From [Mycobacterium] crassicus (GTDB lineage Bacteria; Actinomycetota; Actinomycetes; Mycobacteriales; Mycobacteriaceae): a stretch of 64,000 bases of DNA. Shown piece after piece: positions 55,453-63,118 of this stretch (the first letter of the stretch is position 1; each line of letters begins with the position of its first letter). The stretch spans positions 124,001 through 188,000 of the forward strand of contig NZ_CP084029.1 in assembly GCF_020181615.1 (NCBI RefSeq), written 5' to 3'. The notes under the pieces are model-generated. The model did no database searches and had not been told where the DNA came from. It worked only from the letters and a program-made list of their open reading frames with translations. A program made the position numbers and the translations under genes.

Positions 55453-56352
55453 TTAAGCGGCCGACGCCTTGAGGTTGCGGTCCAGAAACTCCAGCTGATC
55501 AGCGATGACGCGTTCGAACGCGTCGCCGACGTAGATGTCGAAGTGCCCCTCCGGGTAGCGCTTCACCGTGCCGCGCGGGGCCTGCGCGGCGTAGCGCAGC
55601 GTCGGCTCCGCCGGGGCGACCGAGTCGGTCTCGCAGACGCAGAACAGGATCGGACAGGTGACCTTGGCCGCCTGTCGGCCCGGACGGTAGCCGAGGATCT
55701 TCATCCCGATCCGCGCGGCCACCTCATTGCGCGCGGGCTTGTCCTCCGGCATCAGCTTCAGGTAGCCCGGGTACGAGTCGGGCGTGCTCATCAACGCGAC
55801 CTCACCGGGGCGCCCGGCGGTGGCCACCAAGACCGGCGGATTGCCCAGCCGCGCGGCCAACAGGTCGCGTGCCGCCAGCAGGGTGATCTTCGCGGTGGTC
55901 AGCGGGGGGATGGTCCGTGCCGAGGCGATCCCGTCGGTGAACGGGCACTGCGCCACCACCGCCGCCACCGGCAGCCGCGCCGCGGTGGCGATGACGTGTC
56001 CGCCGCCGAACGAGGTGCCCCACAGGCCGATCCGGGCCGGGTCGACGCCGGCCAGGGTGTGCGCGAAATCGACCGCGGCGGCCCAGTCCGCCAACTGCAT
56101 CCCCACGTCGAGCACCTGCCGCGGGGCGCCGCCGCTGTCGCCGAAGTTGCGGTAGTCGAACACCAGGCAGGCGTAGCCGGCGTCGGCGAACCGCTCCGCG
56201 TAGGCGTCCAGCCGCATGGTCCGCACCGCGCCCAGGCCGTGCGCCATGACCAGCAGCGGCGCGCCGCGCGGGCCCACATCGTCGGGTCGGTACAGCCAGG
56301 CGCTGATGCGATCAGTGCCCGAGGGAAAGGTGACGTCTTCGCGGGTGGCCAT
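55453..56352 (-). CDS. Alpha/beta hydrolase (DUF1749/dienelactone-type)
   Basis: 299 aa from the ATG at 56352 (MATREDVTFPSGTDRISAWL). Motifs: LVMAHGLGAVRTMRL, nucleophile GLWGTSFGGGHVI, Asp in CETDSVAP and His in EGHFDIYVG. It resembles the X-Pro dipeptidyl-peptidase/acetylxylan esterase-like group common in mycobacteria. The substrate is unknown. It converges on the TetR gene and is divergent from the FAD oxidase. Confidence 0.85.
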   Translation of the reverse strand: MATREDVTFPSGTDRISAWLYRPDDVGPRGAPLLVMAHGLGAVRTMRLDAYAERFADAGYACLVFDYRNFGDSGGAPRQVLDVGMQLADWAAAVDFAHTLAGVDPARIGLWGTSFGGGHVIATAARLPVAAVVAQCPFTDGIASARTIPPLTTAKITLLAARDLLAARLGNPPVLVATAGRPGEVALMSTPDSYPGYLKLMPEDKPARNEVAARIGMKILGYRPGRQAAKVTCPILFCVCETDSVAPAEPTLRYAAQAPRGTVKRYPEGHFDIYVGDAFERVIADQLEFLDRNLKASAA

Positions 56353-56389
56353 GAGGAGAAGGTAGCGCGATATGTGGTAGACCGGCTGC

Positions 56390-57760
56390 GTGACCGGGTC
56401 TGCGACCGCCAACCTGCTGGATAGCCTGGTGCAGCTGGTGGGCGCGGGCCATGTCACCGACGATCCCGAGGTGCTGGTTACCCGCAGCGTCGACTACACC
56501 GGCCGATACCGGGGCCGGGCAGGTGCGTTGGTGCGGCCCGGCTCCCCCGAGGAGATCGCCGCGGTGCTGCGGATCTGCCGGGACGCCGGCGCTCATGTCA
56601 CCGTGCAGGGCGGCCGGACCTCGTTGGTGGCCGGCACGGTGCCCGAACATGACGACGTGCTGCTGTCCACCGAGCGGCTGAACACCGTCGGCCCTGTCGA
56701 CACCATCGAGCGCCGGGTCAGCGTCGGCTCCGGCGCCACCCTCGCCGCAGTGCAGCAGGCGGCGGCAGCGGCCGGGCTGGTGTTCGGGGTGGACCTGACC
56801 GCCCGCGACACCGCGACCGTCGGCGGGATGGCCTCTACCAACGCCGGAGGCCTGCACACCGTGCACTACGGCAACATGGCCGAGCAGGTGCTCGGCCTGC
56901 AGGTGGCGCTGCCGGACGGTGCACTGCTGCGCCGGCACAGCCTGGTGCGTGCCGACAACACCGGCTACAACCTGCCGTCGCTGTTCGTCGGCGCTGAAGG
57001 CACCCTCGGCGTGATCACCGGCCTGGACCTGCGGCTGCACCCCGCCCCGGCGCACCGGGCCACCGCGGTCTGCGGTTTCGCCGGTCTCGACGCCCTGGTC
57101 GACGCGGCGCGGATCTTCCGCGATCTGGACGGGATCGCGGCGCTCGAGCTCCTCGATGCCCGGCTGGCCGCCCTCACCGGCGACCGGCTCGGGGTCGCGG
57201 CTCCGGTGGCCGGCAACTGGCTGCTGCTGGTGGAGTTGGCCGGCGACACCGACCAGACCTACCGCCTCGCCGACCTGCTGCAGCATGTGTCGCTCGGCGA
57301 GGAGCCGGCGGTGGGCGTCGACACCGCCACCCGGCAGCGACTGTGGCGGCTGCGCGAGGCGGTGGCCGACGTGCTCGGGGCGTTCGGCCCGCCGCTGAAG
57401 TTCGATGTCGCGCTGCCGCTGGCCGCCGTCGCCCGGTTCGCCGACGCGGCCGGCACCCTGGTGCGCCGGCATGCCCCCGGCGCGCTGCCGGTGCTGTTCG
57501 GCCACATCGGCGAGGGCAACCTGCACTGCAACGTGCTGCGCTGCCCCGCCGAAGCCGAACCGGGGCTGTATGCGGCGATGATGGACCTGATCGGCGAGTG
57601 CGGCGGCAACGTGAGCTCCGAACACGGGGTGGGCAGCCGCAAGCGGGCCTACCTGTCGATGTCGCGAGAGCCGGGCGATGTCGCCGCGATGCGCACGCTC
57701 AAGGCCGCGTTCGATCCGACCGGCTACCTAAACGCCGCGGTGCTCTTCGACACGCCTTAG
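56390..57760 (+). CDS. FAD-linked oxidase, glycolate/D-lactate dehydrogenase type (Rv0161-like)
   Basis: 456 aa with a GTG start. The PCMH-type FAD domain includes VTVQGGRTSLVAGTVPEHDD and GGMASTNAGGLHTVHYGNM; the FAD-oxidase C-domain ends with HIGEGNLHCNV (metal/substrate His residues) and SSEHGVGSRKRAYL. It oxidises a 2-hydroxy acid; the exact one is not defined. It overlaps the convergent TetR stop by 4 bases. Confidence 0.92.
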   Translation: MTGSATANLLDSLVQLVGAGHVTDDPEVLVTRSVDYTGRYRGRAGALVRPGSPEEIAAVLRICRDAGAHVTVQGGRTSLVAGTVPEHDDVLLSTERLNTVGPVDTIERRVSVGSGATLAAVQQAAAAAGLVFGVDLTARDTATVGGMASTNAGGLHTVHYGNMAEQVLGLQVALPDGALLRRHSLVRADNTGYNLPSLFVGAEGTLGVITGLDLRLHPAPAHRATAVCGFAGLDALVDAARIFRDLDGIAALELLDARLAALTGDRLGVAAPVAGNWLLLVELAGDTDQTYRLADLLQHVSLGEEPAVGVDTATRQRLWRLREAVADVLGAFGPPLKFDVALPLAAVARFADAAGTLVRRHAPGALPVLFGHIGEGNLHCNVLRCPAEAEPGLYAAMMDLIGECGGNVSSEHGVGSRKRAYLSMSREPGDVAAMRTLKAAFDPTGYLNAAVLFDTP

Positions 57761-58293
57761 TCGCGGTGCTTGATGCCGACGGCCTGACGCAGTTGGGCGA
57801 GGAACTGGTCGGTGTCGTCACCGCGGATGATGTAGTGCGAGATGGCGATGCGGATCGCGGCGGCGGCCTTCACCGCGGCGTCCGGGCCGGTCAGCATCCG
57901 CTGCAGCCCTTCCCGCATCGGGGCAATGATCCGGGCGAAGTCCGTGAGCACATGCTTGGGTTCGATGTCGATCATCCGCACTCCGGTCGATGAGTGCTGG
58001 TAATCGACGATGAAACGCAGCGCGGCGTCGAGTCTCTCGGCGCCCTTCAGCCCCTCGGTGGCGCGGTTCAGACCGCTGTCGAAAGTGTGCCGCTCGTGGC
58101 GGGAGAACGCCGAGACGAGCTCCTCCTTCGACGCGAACCACCGATACAGCGTGGGCCGCGACACCCCGGCCTGGGAGGCGACCTCGGACAGGCTGAGCTT
58201 GGTCATTCCGTTGCGCCCGAGCACCTCGGCGGTCGCCGCGAGGATCCGCTGCCGGGTCGAGTTGTCGGCGTCGTCCACGGTGCTGCGGGTCAT
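57757..58293 (-). CDS. TetR-family regulator of the right-end cluster
   Basis: 178 aa. HTH: ILAATAEVLGRNGMTKLS with LSEVASQAGVSRPTLYRWFASK. The ATG at 58293 is 9 bases downstream (minus sense) of CTTTACAAA, the motif that recurs upstream of the other cluster transcripts. This suggests autoregulation and control of the cluster. The C-terminal effector domain is short. Confidence 0.87.
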   Translation of the reverse strand: MTRSTVDDADNSTRQRILAATAEVLGRNGMTKLSLSEVASQAGVSRPTLYRWFASKEELVSAFSRHERHTFDSGLNRATEGLKGAERLDAALRFIVDYQHSSTGVRMIDIEPKHVLTDFARIIAPMREGLQRMLTGPDAAVKAAAAIRIAISHYIIRGDDTDQFLAQLRQAVGIKHRD

Positions 58294-58301
58294 ATCGGAG
58301 A

Positions 58302-58310
58302 CTTTACAAA
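58302..58310. promoter_or_regulatory. CTTTACAAA site 1, upstream of TetR and downstream of thioesterase
   Basis: The nonamer lies 9 bases from the TetR start. The same nine bases occur at 60075-60083 and 61737-61745, always in intergenic DNA of this cluster. Candidate half-operator. Confidence 0.55.
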
Positions 58311-58324
58311 GAATCGCTGCAGTG

Positions 58325-59152
58325 TCAGCCGGGTTCGTTGCCGTCGGGCCGACGGCGCACCAGCACCGACTGCTGGATGGCCGCCACGGCTCCGCGCTCG
58401 TCGAAGAGGGTGCCGATGGTGGTCCCGATGCCGTCCGGGCCGTAGTTCGTCTCGGCGCGGATCCCGATCCACTCCCCGTCGGGAACCCGGTGCAGGTGCA
58501 CCACCAGGTCGGTGTTGAGGAACGTCCACTTGGTGATGTCGAGCTTGGTGCCCACCCCGTTTGCGTCGTCGGCCACCGCGAACAGCCGCTGCAGCGGTGT
58601 CATGGACTCGTCCTTCACCAGGTCCACAACCGGCATGATCCACGCCTCGCCGTCGCCGGGAGCCAGCGGCTTGGTCAGCCACCGCCAGTCCAGGCTATGC
58701 ACGTAGTTGCGGTCCCAGTGCTGGCGCATATTCATGTTGCGCGCCTCGCTCACCGGGCGTAGCGGGGGAGCCGAGGCGTGCGCGATGGCGCCGGTGTCCA
58801 ACGTCTGCAGCCGCCAGCCACTGGCGCGGGCGACCGGCCGGGGCTGCTGGTCGGGGCCCGGTGCCAGCATCTCCGCACTGATCAGCTCGATCTGCCGGCC
58901 GGTGCGCTCGACCCGGGAGCGGACCCACAGCGGGCCCTCGACGGGGACCGGCCCCAACAGGTCGATGCCGACCCGGCTGAGCCGGGTGTCGGTGCGGGCG
59001 TCCTGGCGCTCCAGCGCCCGCACCAGCAGCGCCGAAACCGGTGCGGCGTGCTGGATCTGAGCCGACCAGGTGCCGCGGACCAGATCGGTGGCGGCGAACA
59101 GCTCACCCCGCGGATCGGCGGCGTCGACCAACTCGTAGTAGGAGTCGCTCAT
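58325..59152 (-). CDS. Thioesterase-superfamily protein (4HBT/TesB-like double hotdog)
   Basis: 275 aa. SYYELVDAADPRGELFAATD, RGTWSAQIQHAAPVSALLVR and VGIDLLGPVPVEGPLWVRSR form the first hotdog; LVVHLHRVPDGEWIGIRAET and GIGTTIGTLFDERGAVAAIQ form the second. The second half's TTIGTLFD matches the acyl-CoA thioesterase consensus. It likely hydrolyses an acyl-CoA of the cluster pathway. It follows the SMP-30 gene by 10 bases. Confidence 0.82.
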   Translation of the reverse strand: MSDSYYELVDAADPRGELFAATDLVRGTWSAQIQHAAPVSALLVRALERQDARTDTRLSRVGIDLLGPVPVEGPLWVRSRVERTGRQIELISAEMLAPGPDQQPRPVARASGWRLQTLDTGAIAHASAPPLRPVSEARNMNMRQHWDRNYVHSLDWRWLTKPLAPGDGEAWIMPVVDLVKDESMTPLQRLFAVADDANGVGTKLDITKWTFLNTDLVVHLHRVPDGEWIGIRAETNYGPDGIGTTIGTLFDERGAVAAIQQSVLVRRRPDGNEPG

Positions 59153-59162
59153 GGGTCCCCTT

Positions 59163-60029
59163 TCAGGGCAGCCCGGCGCCGGGAATCTCCACGGTCACCG
59201 TGTCCAAGCGGGAGTCGCGGGTCCCGATCAGTCGTTTGGGGTAGGCGTCGGTGCTCGTCAGCAGGAACAGGGTGCGGCGCTGCGGCCCGCCGAGCGTGCA
59301 GGCGATCGCAGCCCGGTCGCCGACGTCGATGCGGTCGGTGACCACGCCACCGAAGGTGATCCGCTCGAACCGGTGGGCCAGGGTCATCGAGGTCCAGACT
59401 CCGCCCGCCGCATCCAGGGTGATGCCGTCCGGTGGTCCGTCGAGACCGTCGGCGAAGATCCGTCGATCGCTCAGCCCGCCGTCGGCGCCGACGGTGTAGG
59501 CGGTCAGGCGCCGGCCCATCGATTCGGCGGCGATCAACGTGCCGCCGTCCTCGGTGATCACCATCCCGTTGGGAAAGTCGAGATCCTCGGCGACGGTATG
59601 CACGCCGCCGTCCGGGTCGACCCGGACGATCACACCCCCGGTGTAGGCCTGCGAGCCGACGTAGCAGCGACCGGCCGCGTCGATCACCATGTCGCCGAGG
59701 GCGGCCGGGACGTGACCGCTGAGGTCTACCAGGGTGGTGACCTCGTCGCCGTCGTAGCGGAGCAGGAGGCGGTCTTCGGCGGAGGCGATCAGCAGTGAAC
59801 CGTCCGCGGCGAATCCCAACCCGGTCGGCGTATGCCCGGGCAGCGGCACCGTGGTCATCGAGCCGTTCAGCCCGACGGTGTGCACCGCCTCGCCGAGCAT
59901 GTCGGAGAACCACAGCAGGCCCTCGAACCAGCGCGGGCCCTCCCCGAAACAGAAGCCACCGGCCAGCGCTTTCGGGGTCTGCGCGTCCGCGTGGGGGTCG
60001 GGCTCCGCGTGTGTTTCGGCGATACTCAA
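59163..60029 (-). CDS. SMP-30/gluconolactonase-family beta-propeller hydrolase
   Basis: 288 aa from a TTG at 60029, preceded by AGGAGG; longer readings run antisense. Metal ligands of the family are visible: Glu in FGEGPRWFE, Asn in FPNGMVIT and Asp in PPDGITLD. Such enzymes open lactones. In this cluster it might open a lactone from P450 or Baeyer-Villiger chemistry; that is inference. Transcribed with the thioesterase. Confidence 0.86.
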   Translation of the reverse strand: MSIAETHAEPDPHADAQTPKALAGGFCFGEGPRWFEGLLWFSDMLGEAVHTVGLNGSMTTVPLPGHTPTGLGFAADGSLLIASAEDRLLLRYDGDEVTTLVDLSGHVPAALGDMVIDAAGRCYVGSQAYTGGVIVRVDPDGGVHTVAEDLDFPNGMVITEDGGTLIAAESMGRRLTAYTVGADGGLSDRRIFADGLDGPPDGITLDAAGGVWTSMTLAHRFERITFGGVVTDRIDVGDRAAIACTLGGPQRRTLFLLTSTDAYPKRLIGTRDSRLDTVTVEIPGAGLP

Positions 60030-60074
60030 CAGTGTCGCCCTCCTGTCCCGCGATTGTGGACGCAACCAGCCATA

Positions 60075-60083
60075 CTTTACAAA
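60075..60083. promoter_or_regulatory. CTTTACAAA site 2, in the divergent SMP-30/thioesterase gap
   Basis: It lies between the divergent genes starting at 60029 and 60111 and is placed to control both. The flanking sequence ACTTTACAAAATACGTC is AT-rich for this genome. Confidence 0.6.
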
Positions 60084-60110
60084 ATACGTCTGAAATGTCA
60101 CGCTCCCGGA

Positions 60111-61010
60111 ATGGCTGAGCTTTCCGGGACCACCGAGACCACCCCGTCGGCGCAATGGTCGGTCGAAGGGCTGCTCGACCTCTTCGAGGTGACCGCGGAC
60201 GGACCGGACCGGTTCACCGGGCAGACCGGGCTGGCCGGCGACGACGAGCGCCAGGTGGTGGAAGGCACCCAACTGCTGGCGCAGGCCATCGTCGGGGCGG
60301 CGAAACGCTTCCCCGACAAGTCGATCCGCTCGGTGCACGCCGTGTTCGCGCGGGCCGTGATGGTGGGCCCGGCCGCGGAGTACACCGTCGACGTGGTGAA
60401 CGAAGGCCGGTCGACGGCCACCGCGGTCATCTCCGTGCTGCAGAACGGCCGGCGCTGCGCGACGATGACGGTGCTCGCCGACGTCCCCTCGGCCGACGTC
60501 ATCACCCACCACCTGCCGCGACCGGACGTCGCATCCCCCGCGCAGGCCAACCACTGTGAGATGGCGATGACCGGACGCCAGGTGCGCCTGGTCGACGTCG
60601 TCGACGTCAACAGCCCCGATGAGGTGGGGCCGCCCGAGCTCTACGCCTGGCTGCACTACGACCCCATCCCCGCCCGCGACGACCTCGCCAAGGCGCTGAT
60701 CGCCTACTTCACCGGCCACCTGGGCATTTCGACGACCATGCGTGCCCACGCCGGAATCGGCACCAGTCAGTCGCACCTGACCGTGTCGACCGCGCCGATG
60801 ACGGTCACCGTCAGCTTCCACGAGCCGGTTCGCTGGGACGGCTGGATCCTCTACGGCCATGAGAGCACCCAGGTGGGCGCGGGCATGTCCTACGTGCGCG
60901 GCACGGTGCACACCGAGGAGGGGGAGCTCATCGCCTCCTTCGCCCAGGACGGTCTCATCCGCCCGCTGCGCACCACCGACAACCGGATCGCCGAGCAGTC
61001 CCGGCTATAG
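60111..61010 (+). CDS. Acyl-CoA thioesterase (TesB type)
   Basis: 299 aa from the ATG at 60111. Two hotdog halves: VVEGTQLLAQAIVGAAKRFP and SIRSVHAVFARAVMVGPAAE in the first, then LTVSTAPMTVTVSFHEPVRW and WILYGHESTQVGAGMSYVRG in the second. RTTDNRIAEQS closes the protein. It is TesB-like but distant from the protein at 58325. Divergent from SMP-30 under shared control. Confidence 0.85.
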   Translation: MAELSGTTETTPSAQWSVEGLLDLFEVTADGPDRFTGQTGLAGDDERQVVEGTQLLAQAIVGAAKRFPDKSIRSVHAVFARAVMVGPAAEYTVDVVNEGRSTATAVISVLQNGRRCATMTVLADVPSADVITHHLPRPDVASPAQANHCEMAMTGRQVRLVDVVDVNSPDEVGPPELYAWLHYDPIPARDDLAKALIAYFTGHLGISTTMRAHAGIGTSQSHLTVSTAPMTVTVSFHEPVRWDGWILYGHESTQVGAGMSYVRGTVHTEEGELIASFAQDGLIRPLRTTDNRIAEQSRL

Positions 61011-61691
61011 CCGCGAGGTGCCCGGCAGCTCGGCTACTCCCTCGGCGCGGGTCAGGTCGAAGCTGAAAAACCCTGCGACGGGCCGGCTTTCCGGTGGCGG
61101 ATCCGGGTAGCTCCAGGCCAGGTCGGCCACCACGGTGTCACCGACAACCGCGGACCAATACCTCGCGTAGCCCTTGTAGTTGCAGTAGGTCGAGGTGGTC
61201 GACGGCCGCAGCAGTTCGGTGCGCACGTGGGCGTGGGCGACGTAGAGTCGCGGCGGCAGCGAGGTCTCGAACAGGATCACCGTGTCGTCGGTGTCCACCA
61301 GCGGCACGTCGGCGACCTCGACGCGCAGCCTGCGCCGCGTGGGCCGGCAGTCGATGCGGTGATACGGATTCGGCGGGTAGTGCACCAGTTGCCGGCCCTC
61401 TTCGAACCAGGAGTCCACGGCGTCCCAGGCCACCCCCACAAATCCGGGCGCCTCGGGCACCGCCCGCTGCGGCAGATCACCGACGGCATCGGCGGGAAAG
61501 GCATACGACAGCGGCTGGCCGCGACGGTGCACCAGCAGTGCGTGCTCGGTGTCGATCACGATGCGACCGCCGCGGATCGCCTGCACCCGACGCGGATGCG
61601 GCTCGACATACACCAGATCCGTGGAGATCTCCGGAGAAAACCACCCGGCTCGCTCGGTACTGAGCGGGCCGTGGCCTGCGACCAGACTCAT
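61005..61691 (-). CDS. DUF427 protein, long form
   Basis: 228 aa starting MSLVAGHGPLSTERAGWFSP at 61691, with GGTGAGG as ribosome site. It contains two DUF427-like repeats: one near WFSPEISTDLVYVEPHPRRV, and a second, better one with RPSTTSTYCNYKGYARYWS. The CPFKG of the short form at 46952 is CNYKG here. Unknown enzymatic role; the family recurs beside lipid genes. Confidence 0.85.
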   Translation of the reverse strand: MSLVAGHGPLSTERAGWFSPEISTDLVYVEPHPRRVQAIRGGRIVIDTEHALLVHRRGQPLSYAFPADAVGDLPQRAVPEAPGFVGVAWDAVDSWFEEGRQLVHYPPNPYHRIDCRPTRRRLRVEVADVPLVDTDDTVILFETSLPPRLYVAHAHVRTELLRPSTTSTYCNYKGYARYWSAVVGDTVVADLAWSYPDPPPESRPVAGFFSFDLTRAEGVAELPGTSRL

Positions 61692-61736
61692 TCGCCTCAC
61701 CCCTTGCGTCAACCGCGGCGCGCCGCACCGATACGG

Positions 61737-61745
61737 CTTTACAAA
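61737..61745. promoter_or_regulatory. CTTTACAAA site 3, in the divergent DUF427/hypothetical gap
   Basis: The nonamer is followed by TTAGCGCGTAAATGTAA, so TTAC...GTAA and TACA...TGTA arms can pair around it. It lies in the 120-base gap between divergent genes starting at 61691 and 61812. Confidence 0.6.
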
Positions 61746-61811
61746 TTAGCGCGTAAATGTAATATTTCCCAGAGTTGCGTCACGCGGTCGGAGCGGCGTC
61801 TCGTCCGGCCG

Positions 61812-62402
61812 GTGACACTGTCTGAGATTCTCACGACGAGCTGGGATGATGCGATGCCCAACAGCGCTGCGGCGTATGCCCCGATCCCCGACCCCGACCT
61901 GCGCTACCGCCTGAATGTCATCGCCCTCGAAGTCGCCGGCCTGGTCGCATCCGCCGGTGGATGGCTGTATCACCGGGTGGCCAACGGCTGGGACGTGACC
62001 GTGGCGGTGCCCGGGCAGCAGAATCTGCGGCCGCTGCAGATCCTGGGCGTCCGCACGGTGGATCTGGAGTCCGAACTGTCCGCACCGGTCGGCACGTGGG
62101 CCGGGCAGTGCCTGGCTGTGGTCGCCGAAGCCACCGTGACCGACGCCCGGATCCGTCAGCGGGTGCAGCTGGCGCTGCGACACAGCCTGACCGAAGTTGT
62201 TGTGTGGGGCGAGAGTTGGCAGCTGGATCGACGGCTTCACCCGGTGCGTCACCTGCCCACGGTGGCCGGCCGGGCGTTCAAAAGCCAGGCCCTGCTGGCC
62301 GCCGGCACGCCCGTCGGCACTCGGGCGGGTGGTCCGGAGCTGTTTCGCAGTGACCAGAAGCGCAGTTTGGCGGCCGATTCCGACCTGGTGCCGGTCGACT
62401 GA
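61812..62402 (+). CDS. Conserved hypothetical protein (cluster member)
   Basis: About 196 aa from a GTG at 61812; an ATG at 61854 (MPNSAAAYAP) is an alternative. Segments: NVIALEVAGLVASAGGWLYH, VTVAVPGQQNLRPLQILGVR and LRHSLTEVVVWGESWQLDRR. It is predicted soluble, and no domain is recognised. Its stop overlaps the NIPSNAP-like ATG by one base, so it is part of the plus-strand operon with the P450. Confidence 0.7.
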   Translation: MTLSEILTTSWDDAMPNSAAAYAPIPDPDLRYRLNVIALEVAGLVASAGGWLYHRVANGWDVTVAVPGQQNLRPLQILGVRTVDLESELSAPVGTWAGQCLAVVAEATVTDARIRQRVQLALRHSLTEVVVWGESWQLDRRLHPVRHLPTVAGRAFKSQALLAAGTPVGTRAGGPELFRSDQKRSLAADSDLVPVD

Positions 62403-63118
62403 TGCGCAAATACCACGCCCACACCCTGCTGTATCTGCACGAAACCATCGACCTGGGCCGCGGGCCGGCCACTGAGTTCACCGGTGCGTTCACCGAGATC
62501 TACCAGCCGATGATGACCGAGTTGGGTGCCCGGCTGTACGCGCTGTGGGAGACCACCGCCTACAACGGCCACTGGCCGCAGGTCACCATCATCTGGGAGA
62601 TCGACAACTTCGCCGACTACGCCCGAATCGGACGGGAGCAGAGCGGCGACGGCAGCCACGCCCACCGCGCCGCCGAATGGCGTGCCTACCTCGCCGGGAT
62701 CGGCGCCTCGGGGGAGGGCCGCATCATGTACCCCGGCCCGCACAACAAGACCCTGGCCGAGCTGACCGCCGTCGATTTCGACGCCACCGTGGTGATCCAG
62801 GAGATCATGCAGACCAAACCCGGCCGGCAGGACGACTACATCCGGGAACTCGAGCGGCTCTACGTGCCGTGGTCGGAGCGCACCGGCAAACGCTGGCTCG
62901 GCTCGTTCACCACCACTTTCCGCTTCAACGAAGTCATCCACTACTGGGCGCTCGAGGGCGGCTGGGACTGCTTCGAGCAGCACTACCCGTCGTGGAAGGA
63001 TCAGCCGCCGGCCGAGATCGTGACCTGGATGAGTGTGGCGCCGGCGTTGCGGGACGGCTGGGAGGACTCGATCCTGCAGGCCTTGGCCCCCTCCCCGCTG
63101 CAGGGGCCGGCCGCGTGA
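62402..63118 (+). CDS. NIPSNAP-like dimeric alpha/beta-barrel protein
   Basis: 238 aa. Two ferredoxin-like halves: YHAHTLLYLHETIDLGRGPA with VTIIWEIDNFADYARIG, then VVIQEIMQTKPGRQDDYIRE with EVIHYWALEGGWDCFEQHYP. Conserved Trp/His positions suggest a bound small ligand. Some family members assist P450 or terpenoid pathways. It overlaps the P450 start by 4 bases (GTGA). Confidence 0.78.
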   Translation: MRKYHAHTLLYLHETIDLGRGPATEFTGAFTEIYQPMMTELGARLYALWETTAYNGHWPQVTIIWEIDNFADYARIGREQSGDGSHAHRAAEWRAYLAGIGASGEGRIMYPGPHNKTLAELTAVDFDATVVIQEIMQTKPGRQDDYIRELERLYVPWSERTGKRWLGSFTTTFRFNEVIHYWALEGGWDCFEQHYPSWKDQPPAEIVTWMSVAPALRDGWEDSILQALAPSPLQGPAA

